Virus record (IMG/VR): IMGVR_UViG_3300010158_000153
Location: 1-39,835 of that record
DNA: 39,835 bases
DNA from: a virus
Direction: 5' to 3' (one strand)
Positions 23,670 to 36,000 of this stretch are shown here, piece by piece (positions within the stretch are counted from its first letter, which is position 1; the number at the start of each line of letters is the position of its first letter). The notes below the pieces were generated by a model that did not search any database, was not told where the DNA came from, and saw only the letters and a list, made by a program, of their open reading frames with translations. The translations under genes were made by a program, and so were the position numbers.

Positions 23670-24041
23670 TTATGATGTTGATGTTTCAATACCGTAGATG
23701 TTTACGGTAACACCGCCGGTAGCTGTACCTGCGCCGCCGCTGCCGCCGGTACTACTTACCACAATGTTTTTACCAGCATCTATAACAATACCTGTACGTT
23801 CAAACACACCGTTAGAAACAATAGTTGTTTGATACTCAAATATTTCACTAGCTATTGGTAAACTTGTAGTACTTGCACCTATATACATTCTGATAGTTTG
23901 TGATGCACTTGCTGTGTTAGTAAATGATACGTTGTATACTCCGTAGTAACCAGTTGGTACTGTATATAACAACGTTCCGCTTCCTGCCGCAATATTACCC
24001 GCTGTTAGCTGGGCTGTTGCTTTTATTCCTGATCCTGCCAT
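23670..24041 (-). CDS. Small beta-rich virion protein
   Basis: A 123-residue protein with alternating hydrophobic beta-strands: QLTAGNIAAGSGTLLYTVP, YYGVYNVSFTNTASASQTI and GIVIDAGKNIVVSS, then a Gly-rich loop and a final strand. Proteins of this style, with a YTVPxGYYG turn, occur next to fibre genes in T4-like marine phages and probably decorate or connect fibres. No specific function can be given. TTGGAG eight bases upstream is a good ribosome site, and the gene starts 21 bases after the giant fibre gene. Confidence 0.7.
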   Translation of the reverse strand: MAGSGIKATAQLTAGNIAAGSGTLLYTVPTGYYGVYNVSFTNTASASQTIRMYIGASTTSLPIASEIFEYQTTIVSNGVFERTGIVIDAGKNIVVSSTGGSGGAGTATGGVTVNIYGIETSTS

Positions 24042-24062
24042 ATTAATTCTCCAATTTTTATG

Positions 24063-27000
24063 TTATCTCTGACCGAAGAATGCTAGAGCAACTGGTGCTC
24101 CGTCAATTCCGCCGGTAAATGTCATTTTGCTCGATACAATAATTTGATTGCCTGTAGTATTACTTATCGTATTATTGGCAATATAAATTTGACCCGAAGT
24201 CAGTGTATTTACGTTCAAGCTACTTGATCCGCCACCAATTTGGGCTGTAATGTAAGATTTAATAGCTTTCTGTGTTGGTACAACACTGTCACTATTAGCT
24301 GTAAAGTAGGGATCTGTTGAGAAACTAGTAATAGTCGCTGATCCAACACCAACTGACAAGTTACCCAATGTCAAACTCTGCAATCCGCTTAGGGCGAAAG
24401 CACTAGCGTTCAATGTAGCAGTACCAGTTGACTGTTGAACTCCGAACAAGTTACCAACGTTAAAGTTACCGTCTTGGTCAGTACTTGTAAAGAACACACG
24501 CCCGCCACCTGTAGCATAACTTTGGTTAGCCTGTATAGCATTACCAGGAATTACATTAGGGTAATTAGTTTGTGTTTGATTTCCAGTACCAATGTATAAG
24601 AAGTCGTGTCCAGTTAAACGTACTTGACTATACTTTAATCGTGTAGTAATTAAATTGTTGTTAGGAGGTGCTAACAATGTACTAAGTGCCGGATTAATTT
24701 GGAATGTTGCTGAATAATTTCCAGTAACACCTAATATGTTTGAAACTGTTACTAGCTTGTACCACTGATTACTTCCAGTGATGCTTGCAAATTGTACGTT
24801 TGCGCCAGCTGTTGGGATAGCATATACATTGTTTACATTAATATAACTTGAGTTTTGATATATATCCGCATATCCGTCACCTGCTGTATTTGCAGTAGCA
24901 GTAGCATTATTCAAACCTCTGTTAGTGAAACTTGGATTTCCTAATGCACCATCGCCCATACGTACACGTATAGGTGCTGTGTTTACCTTGTTAGGATCGA
25001 ACTGTGTTGCTACAGGTCCAGCGGTATAAGTCATTCCTACTGGAACAGTCGTAGTTAGTACTACAGGTGTTGTACTGCCTGCGGTTGCAGTTACTTGGAA
25101 CGATGTATTAGCTACAATTGATGAACCAATTACATAATATGTAGTGTTAAGAGTTAGTCCGCCACTGGCTACACTGAATTCAACTGGTTGGTTATTAGCC
25201 AAACTAGTACTTAATCCAGTAGTATCGTCTACAGTAATTACGTTAGTGCTTGAAGTTGTAGCTGAAACGTTTCCTTTAGCAAATCCACCGCCTGGTTCAA
25301 TAATTCTGACTTCGGTAACAGCATTGCTAGCTACTTTCATACGTCCTAAAGGTTGTGCGCCTGTTCGTATACTTGTAGCCGCAGTTCCCGAAGTACTGCT
25401 TACTGCCGCCCAGATTGGTTGTGCTCCAATATATGAACTTGAAATATTGCTTAGGTTACCAAATGCAATTGCACTCCAGTTTGTACTAGCAGACATGGCA
25501 CGTATGGTCCAAACTACACCGTCCGGGCTTGTTGCCGCAACACCGCCTTGTGCTATTGCAAAGAATAAGCCTTGGCCATAAGAAACTTTAGTCCAGGTAT
25601 ATGTTGAACTTAGTGTACTAGCAACAGTTCCAGCACATGATGGGTTTGCAATCCAGCTAGTACCGTAATTTACTGTATAGGCAACAGCACCAGTAGCTGC
25701 CAAAGCAACAAATTTATTGTTACCATAAGCAATACTTGTCCAAGTAGTTGAACTTGGCAATGTTCCGCCTGCAACCCATGTTGTACCGTTACTTGATGTA
25801 GATGTTATGTTACCGTTATAGTTAATAGCAATAAATGTACCACTGGCGCTTCCGCCTGCACCATAAGCTACTGCTGAATAATATCCAACACTTAGCGCAG
25901 TTAATGTTCTACTGATCCAGCCTGAAGCTAGTAATGGAGAGCCGCTAGAAGCCGCTGATGCAGTTCCACCGGTGCCACCTACAGCAACATAAATTCCGTT
26001 ACCGTATGCCAGTCCGTACAAATTAAGCTGAGGAATATAAGCGTTTCCGCTTCCGTTGCCCAGCTGAGTCCAGCTTGAACTTATAGCAGTTGGAGTGTTA
26101 TAAGCAAAGTATGTACCAGTTGATGCATTCGTAGCCATTGCTAAGAATACTGCACTTGAATCAGTTACTGTGACTGCTGGTACACTATTATAACCATATC
26201 CTATGTTGGTCAATGTCAACGATGTTACACCGCCGTTGCTATAAACTGGCGTTGCTGCCGCTTGAGTTGCAACATACGTTAAAGTTACTCCGCCGTTAAC
26301 AACGTTAGTATATCCGCTAGCAGTATTGTAATCAAATACTGGTACAGTACTACTAGTTGTTCCAGTCTGTGTACATAGATAAATTCTTCCAGCTGAAGTT
26401 TGATAATATGTGCCGTTAGTTGCTGTAGCACTAATTGGATAAGCGGAAGGAGTCAATCCTTGTGGCTGTGCAATAGTCACTGTTGGTGCAGAGAAGTAAT
26501 TTTGACCCCACTTGTTCATAGTTATGCTACTTATGATACTAGTATTTGCTGTTACTGTTGGAGCCGAAGTGTAGCCTGAACCATTAATAGTCATAGTGAC
26601 TGTTGTAATAGCACCGTTTAACACAGTACACGTTGCAGTTGCTCCGCTACCGCTTGAGCTGACAAATACAATACTTGGAGGTGTTAGATAATTATATCCG
26701 CCGTTAATTACATTTACACTGACAATTTGTGTAGCACTGGTTCCAGTTCCCACTACTGCTGTTAATACAGCACCAGTTCCACCAAATCCACCAATAATTG
26801 CAGTTGCTATTGCACCTTGGCCGCCGCCGTATATAACGTTGTTCCATGTTTGACTGCTTGGTAGTGCGCCGCCAGCACTCCACGATGTTCCGTTAATTGA
26901 ATATTGTGTCGTTGTACCGCTAGTATTGGTAGCTACAAAACGTCCAGCACCATATGCCAATGCACCGTAAGCCGCACTGGTAATAGTTCTAGCAGTGGCC

Positions 27001-30000
27001 AAGTAACCTGGAGCACTGTAGCTAATACGGGGTTCAATGATATAGGCACTTGTTAAATCCAACTGGCTTTGGATAGCTGTTCCAGGAACAACATGGTCCC
27101 AACCGCCTGCGTAAACTGCTGTACCAATAGTACCAGTTGAGCTTGTAGAGCCAGTTGCTGTAATAGTTACAGTTGTTCCGCTAAACGGAGTAGTGCTTAT
27201 TGCAAATGAACTACCTGATAAATTAGTTGTATTAACAAAATATGTAGTTCCTGTATCAACACCGTTAAATGCAGTACCAAATGTTAATGCTTGTCCAGCA
27301 GTTAACGTATTAGTAGCTGTAATTAAATTATTAACTGTGCTTGTAGCTGTTACAGATATTGTTGATGCAGTAGTTGTAGTAACTGATACAATATTAGCAT
27401 TGCTAGCTGTAACAGTTGCACCTGATGCTAGTGTAAATCCAGTTGCATATATACCTTGAACATAGTATGGGCTTAGTGCTGATAATCCAGCAACTGCTGT
27501 TCCAATGAATATTGGCATGCCGTTATACATATTAGCTGTACTAGATACTGTTAAGGTATTCTGTGTAGCGGTAATAGTTGTACTAGATTGTGCAATAGTT
27601 GTGTTAGTTTGCCAAGTTGAACCAGCGCCGCTACCACTAATGTTAGCAGTAATGTAAACACCTGCGGCAATTGAACCGCCAGTTAAGAACATACCTACAG
27701 CAATTGTTCCTGATACTGTACCAACAGTTAAAATACCTGTAGTTACAGCAATGCTAGATGTTGATAGTGTAGCTGTTGCAGTTGTAGTTGCAGTTACTAC
27801 AAACGGAGCTATACTATCTCGAATAACTAATGCTACTTTGGTGCTGTTAGCGTATGATAAAATATTAGCATACTGTCCAACACCTGTTCCAGCGGTAAGC
27901 TGTACACGATCTCCGTTATAAGCATTACTTAAAGCAGTATCAGTAGCCGCAATGGTTATAGAGTAGTTGTTAGTAGTTATCTGTCCAACGTTAGTTGCTG
28001 TTACATAACTTGATCCACCAGTACCATTACCATTGTTTAAATCGATTAACCGTGTTTCAAATAATGCCGCATCGCGGAATTCGTCTTGGAAAGCTGATGC
28101 ATTATAACCAGATCCACTAATGCTTGGGACACTGTTTGAATAACTGCTACCAGCATTGGCATATTCTACTCGTAAAATCTGTGTTGTAGAGTCTGTTACT
28201 ACGTTGGTAATATACGCTTGATTTGCACGATTATTCAAATTGGCATACAATGCAATTTCAGTCGTATCAACACCCTCGGCAACAACTCCATACACACCGT
28301 ACGAACTGTTACCGTTAGTAGCACGAATACGTCCACCTAACTCCGCCATGTAACCAGCATAGCTATAGTAGTTAAACACTGAAACTAGTTCCGATAAAGA
28401 ACCAGCACCTGTAGTCATCCAACCAATACCGTCACCAATAATACATGTGTAGTCATTAGCAACCATTGAATGGTAACCACCAGAGTGTAATGCACCGTCC
28501 ACTTTAGCTCCATAGACAGCATATCCAAACATCGTACAGTTTTGTACATAGCATGAACGTCCGTAAATCCATGCATTACTGTCGTTTGGACCAAATCCAG
28601 GATCTAAACTGGTGTATGCGCCGCCAGTTGGACGTTTAGTTCCAAATGTTACACTAGCAGTACTTAAATATCCGGTCAATCCGGTCATAGTCATGTTACG
28701 AATACCACTTGCATTACGTACTAAGAAGAAATTTGAAGTGGCAGAACCTGTTACAGAATTTAACAATACTTGTGCATACCGTAAACTTCTATAGTTACCA
28801 GTGTATTGTAAATCATAAACAATAGCATTTAAATAATAACCAATGTCAGTTTGTGTTAAATCTTTTGGTGCATAGTATGTTGCGTTAAACGCAGGTGTTG
28901 ATACTGCCTGCAATGCAAGCGGAGTTCCTGTTGTACCAGTATTAACGTTTGTAAATCCTTCTGTAGTAGTTACAGTAAATGTAGTTGTACTAGGAACTGA
29001 TGCAACATAGTATGTTGTGCCAGCTACCAAATTACCTGATACAAATCCAGTATAAATTGTTGAAATACTCACAGCTGAAGTGACGCCAGTTGTAAATAAT
29101 GCACCAACTGCGCTTGATGTAGAAACTGTTATTTTTCCAGCAGTTGCACTTACTACGTAGTAAACAGTGCCTGCTATCATGTTACCAAAGTTAGAACCAA
29201 ATACTACAGATCCGCCAACAACAATACCTGTTAAGCTGTTAAGAGTAATTTCATTACTTGCGTTAGATGCTGTAGCTGTAGTTGTTACTGTAGTTGGTAA
29301 AAATTGTACAGGGTCGTTCACAACAAAACTGTGTGCTGATCCTGTAGTAATTATGTTTGTGCTAGTAGCTGTTGAACTTACAGAATAAGTGTACAATGAA
29401 GTATAGTATGCAGTAACTTCGTTTTGCAAGAACGGAATATTAGCACGTAATATCTCAGCACCTTCAATGATACCTAACGTATTATTGTAAGTTACAGTGC
29501 CGTTCACAGCCGGTTGTACATACTGACTAGTACCCAAATATGTAATAATAGTGTTAATATTATTAGTTGCTGAAGTTAATTGTGCAAGATATGTACTACT
29601 TGATAAAGTTGTAGCTACTAATGTTTGCAAATAGTTTAATGCCGCAGTAGTTACAGTTAATTCATAACCTTGTAGTTTATAATCTTGACTTCTGTTATAA
29701 GCACGGCCAGCTTGAATTGTGGCAAAATTACTACCTAGTAATGTATCTAAGAACATTGCTAAAGTAACATTAAACACGTCACGCTGGGTGTATGCTGAAA
29801 GATATACAAATGCAGTATAATTAGTATTGATATAGTTAACCACATTAGTCTGATATGTTGCAACACTGCCACTTACCGCACTCCATGCGGCTAATGCTGT
29901 TGTACTTGCAGTATTCAACTGTGGCATATTAATGGTTTGAACAGCCAGCGTTAAACCTGTACCGTTGGTAAATGTTGATATTGCGGTACCATTATAGCTT

Positions 30001-33000
30001 GCTGACAATTGGAATTGTGTTGTAGTTAATCCTGTACTAATAACATAATAAGGTGTAACTGTACTACCAATAATAGTTGAAACTAATCCGTTACTAGTTG
30101 ACTGCGGAATAATCATATCACCAGCACTCAATCCGTGATTAGCTGATCCAACTGTTACTTGACCGTTTGAGATTGCAGTTGAGCCGCCGGTAAATGTAAT
30201 TGCTGTGCCAGCTAATGCATTAGCTAAGGTAGTTGCTAGTGTAACTGTTGTTGAGGCAGTAGTTGTTGCGGCAACATAATAAGTTGTACTTGCGGCTAAC
30301 CCGCTTGAGGTTGTTATACCAACACCTGTTACAAATGGAGTACCTTGAATATAACTACCCGATGTTATTGTTACTGCTGTACCGTTAGTATTAGTAATTG
30401 TATTTGTAGTAGTACCTGTAGGGAATGTATTAGTACCGCTAATAGTTACGATTGTTGCTGTTGGAACACCGGTAGTTAATCCATTGGTCACGATAGCAGT
30501 TACCGTTACAAATAACTGAGCTAGTGTGGCTGCATGGGTACTTACACCATATAGGCCTGCACCAACTTGTAGCACTTGCGGTGATGTTGCTTGTAATGGA
30601 CTTGCAACTGTGGTGTTAACTACTACTTGTTGTGCTAAAGTACTAACATAGTTAATGGTTGCCGCAAATGCCGCACCAAATCCTGCTGATATTTGTGTGC
30701 CATACAGTGCTGAATAATACGCCATACCAGCAGTTTGACTTGCCCAGTTTCCGCCGTATACTAAATCATAATGAATGCCATCTAAGATGTAACCCATATC
30801 GCGCTGTGTTTTAGCAAGACTGTAGTTGGGGTTAGATACTAATGAACTGTAGTTAGTGGTAAAATATGCAACTGCTTCAGCAATTAAGAATGCACGGTTA
30901 GCTTCGAACATTCCAGCGGCTGCTGATGTATCAGAATATGTGGCATACTGGATTGCACCAGCATTTACCTGTGTAACTCTGATAATAATATCATTTACTG
31001 GACTTAGCCCGCCAATACTAGTTCCAAGAATTTTAATTAGACTGTTGGTTGTGTAGCTTGATCCCGGGGTAGTTGGAGTGATTGTGTAATTGTAATACCC
31101 GTTACCGTTATATGCTCGTACAATAGTAAACACAGCACTCGAGCCGCCACCTGATAATGTAGTTCCAGACACACTGGTATAAGTAGTTCCACCCGACACA
31201 ATTGTATTAGATACTATTGTTGACAATGCGGGTTGCGGCCATGCGATTTGCGGAGGAGCCGCCGGGCCACCTTGCATATAAGCTGTAACATCATCAATAG
31301 TAGTTTGAATCTGCGCAACAGCACCACTAGCCGCAATTTGTTTCATTTTGTAATACATGAAATTAATTACACTTAATGTTGGTGCTAGTTGTCCGCTACT
31401 TGCCGAACGCAATGTAGTAGCACTGGTATTGCCTCGATTAAAAGCACGGCCAATTTGTATAGCATTAAAATTACTACCAAATATCATATCGTACGCTGTG
31501 TATGTGGCAATCAATCCAGCATCTCGGTTGATAGTGGTAGGATTGTTATACGTTACACTTTGATAGTATTTGTAAACCCAGTATTGTGCATCGCTGGCAA
31601 TATTACTGTTTTGTGCCGCCACTGTATTGTAAGCAGTTTGTAGTGCAATGCTTTGTGCCCCAATATACGGAGCAACTGTGGCATCTGCCGCACCGTTTGC
31701 TATCCAGTTGATAACGTTTTGTACACGGTCTGCCGCAAAATTTCCAGCGGCTGCTGATCCAGTTCCGCCAGCAATAACTTGAACAACGTTGTTACCGGCA
31801 GTTGCTGTAAATGCACTACCTTGCGCAACTGTAATAATAGCTGATTTCAAACGTCCCAATGCTTGTTGATAAGCCGCAGATTGCGCACTAGTAATTTGTA
31901 AAATATTTAATGAGTAGTATGCACCACCAGCAATTAAACTTTGTGTATTGCCACCGTATGTTAAATCGTATAATACGCTATCTAAAATATAAGTGATATC
32001 TCTAACACCCAAATTGTACTGACCAGCTTGGCCAGTAAATCCACTACTACCCGGATTGGCAATTAGGTATACAAGTGTTTCTGTGATTAAGAAATTATAA
32101 TTTTGACGAATTTGAGCAAATGCATTTGCATAACCAGTAGTAGCACCAGTTGAGTTACCACCTGTTGTAGTAGCATATGCTGTGTTAGTTATAGTAGCCG
32201 CACTGTATCCAGTTGGCTGTGGCATAACAATTACTGGTTCGCTGCCTAGTCCGTTAGCAACTAGTTGATAAACTATATTGAAACTTGTTTGTAAGTTAGC
32301 AATAGCAGTTGAACTACCAGTACTTGCTGCCGGCAAGTTTGTAACTTGCGCTGTAGTATTTCCAGTTGTGGGAGTAATTGTGGTATTACTCATTAAGTTT
32401 GGTATTAACGCTTTGATACGATTCAATGCAACTATTGCCTTAGGTACCACTGTAGCTAGTACGGGATCTGCCGGGAACGGTTGAACTACAGTTGAACGAA
32501 GTTCGTCGCCTACTAATGCAGTATATGATGGAACGTTAATTGGAAGAATTTCGTTATATGTTCCTGTTTTAATACTAATAGTTGTGACTGGGTTAATTAC
32601 TGTCGGTAATACATTATTAGTTGTACCTGCACTTAAACAACTAGTTAAATAACCAATCAATGTTTGTGCTTTTGTTAGTGTTCCAGACTCAGCTGTATAA
32701 GTTGCATTAATCTGTTGTTTAGCTTTTTCAGTTTGTACTGTACCTGCAACAGTTTGACTACCAGTAGTAGAACTTAAGAAACTTACACTTCCTGAACTAC
32801 TTGCAGTAACTTGCCATGTACCGTTATATGCAAGCGGTGTTACACCTGCTACGGTTACAAAACTTCCAACAACAAATGCTGATCCGCTGTATGTAATAGT
32901 AGCAACTGTACCTGTTCCACTTGCGCCAGTAGTTGTAATTGCCGGATTTAGTGTTGTTTGATAGATAGTACTTGGAGCAGTATTAGCTAATACGTTTGTT

Positions 33001-36000
33001 ACCAAAGTATTTGCAAGATAATTCAATGCACTATTGAATGGTGTTACATCATACGAGTTAACACCAGATACAAATGTTGCACCGTTTGATGTAAAATATG
33101 ATTGTACGTTAGTTGTAGTTTGATATGTTCCGTTACGTGCAATATCAAAAATTAAACCTTGTATAACTAGACCAGCATCTCTTTCTGTTTTGCTTAGTTG
33201 ATAGTTATAAGTACCTACCATGGCAGTGCCTGTGCCTACAGTAAATGCTGTAGGTACTTGAGATAATGCATAACTAGTGGCAATGCTAAATGATGTGCCA
33301 TTAATTACTTGTGCAACATAATATACAGTACCTACTTGAATATTGCTGCCGCCAGCAGTACTAAATGTAATTGGCATACCACTGTACATATTAGCTGTGG
33401 TTGTTTGAGCAGTTGTACTACTTCCACCAACAGTAAGTGTAGTACTGCTTGTGCCCGTTATATTAAAACTATAAGTGAAGTTAATATAGTTACTAACTTC
33501 TTTTACCATGAATTGTTTATTTGCAGTTAATAAAAATTTAGTATTAGGATTTAAATATCCGTCTTCGATTTGCTGGCAAGCATATCGAATACTTTGCCAC
33601 GGTTTATCAACAGTTGTACCTTGACCAGCAGTAGTAACGTCTGAACCACTAGTTGCAACATATACTAAATTATTAATTTGTCCGTAGTATTGCCACGCAG
33701 GTGCATTATTATTAACACGTAATATTTGACCGTCAGTGCCAATTGGTAATCGTGTTGGGCCGTTGGCACCGTAGTAGAACATGTCTCCTTGTGTGGTAAG
33801 TACAGCTTGTTCTGTACCAGATGCTAATAAATTCCAATAAAAACCAGTTGTATCCACGTCTGGTCTATTGTTTGTTGATGAACTAGGATTTGAAGTACTA
33901 GTAAATCCAGATATATGGGCCAATATACAAATATATGTACTTACACCCCATAGTATAGTGTCGCCTGCAACATAAGTTACGCCAGTTGCCCATGTTACTG
34001 ATATACCAGTTACCGTTACGCCGCCTGTTTGAATTACACCACCACTGACTGTGTTAATAGTCATAGTTAAATCGTTAGCTGGACTTAGTCCTCCTAGGCT
34101 TGTACCTAGAATTTTAATTGTGTTTGAACCAGTTGTACTAGAATAACCAGTGCCACCGCTAGTTACGGTAACTGTATAGGTTGTGTTTTTAGCCAATACT
34201 GTGAATTGTGCGCCACTACCTGTGCCAGTTACGTTGGTTGCTGACAGTCCAGAATATGTATTATAACTTGGATTCCACTTAATACCGCTGTTTAATTGTG
34301 CCCAGTAGGTTGCAAATGGCGGTTTTGGATTTGTAGTACCCAGTGTTGTATTCGCGGTTGAAGCTGTTACTGTTGCTGGAGCACCACCTGATGTTGTACT
34401 AACCGTGAATGTTGTACTGTTAGGTATGTATCCAACATAGTATTGTTGTGTTGTTGTTAATGTACCTAGTGCTGATCCAAAAGTAATAGGTAGTCCTGGT
34501 ACTAAATTGTTTGTAGTTCCAGCCACAGTACCAAATACTGATCCAGTTAATGTGCCAACCAATGCATACTGTACTTGCGTAGTACTAGGTGTACCAGTAA
34601 CTACATAAGTTCCATTAAATCCCGCTGGAGTTACATTGGCAACAGTAATATATTGTCCTGCTACAAACGGAATAGCCGTTTGTGTAGCATACGTCAATGT
34701 AGCTGTTCCACCTGTTGCACTAGCGGCTGTTAGTGTGATACTTGGTAAACTAACTAAATTATTTGTGCCTGTAATGGTTGTACTAGCAATAGCAGTACCA
34801 GTGTAGTTAGTAGTCCAATTTGTTCCGCTGCCGCCTGTAATGTAGTATGTGTTCGTTGTTAGACCACCACCACTTAGGTACATTCCAACGGCAACTGTAC
34901 CTGTTACAGTTCCTCCAATAACTAGTGCTCCACTACTACTAATTGTAGTCAACGGCATTGTGGCTGTGGGGTTTGTTGTAGCTGTAGCTGTTACTGTTTG
35001 AACAGCATTATCGGCTAACGCTAGGTATGTATAACCATCAACAGTGACCACATCTCCAATTCTATAACCAGTTTGACCTGTTTGAATTCCGGATGGACTA
35101 GTAGTCCACTGTCCTGCAAATGTTAATCCTGTGGTAAACGGTGCCCAGGATAAAATACTTGTACTTGGAATTTGTCCGGAGTTATTTGCTATAGCAGTAT
35201 ATGTATTTCCACCATAACTGACCACATCACCTAAAACATATGATGTAGAACTTGACCAAGAATTTAAAAATTCAAATCCTGATACAAACAAACTAAAATT
35301 GGCAGACGCAAACGATGCACTAGATGTATGTGCTGTTGTACAAATCCAAAGATCTGCTCCGTATGTTACAACATCGTTTACACGATATCTAACACTACTT
35401 GCACTCCATGCACCTTGATAATATACACCAGCATTAAATGTAGTCCACTTGCTTTGATCGTTTTCAAGACCCAATGTTGCGGTATTAGCCGATACGTGTC
35501 CAGCACTACATACGTATGTGTATCCGCCATAGCTAACTAAATCATTTAATTTATAACGAGTGTTAGTAGTCCAAGCACCGATCCAATTAATGTTACTTGA
35601 ATATGGAACCCAGTATTCGATAACAACAGTTAAACCAGAAGGAGTACCACTAGTAGTAGCAATTGATGGGCCACCTTGTGTAGCACTTAATGTAAATCCT
35701 GTTCCTAAACCATTTGTAGCAATAATATAATATGTACCGTTGCCACTAGCACTGCCGTTAATAGTGCCTGTGCCTCCGTTAGTTCCGGAAATTACTACAG
35801 CCATACCTACATTCAAAGTAGTCGATGCACAAGTAAATGTTCCGTTAGCACCAATTGCAGATACTGTAACTGCATTGTATTGACTGTTTTCCAATCCCAG
35901 TTGACTTGGCCCAGATACTGTACCCAATGTACTAGAAGTGTATGTTCCGGTTAATGCAAATGTTACCTGAGTAGTAGAGCAAGTCACAACAGTAAATGTT

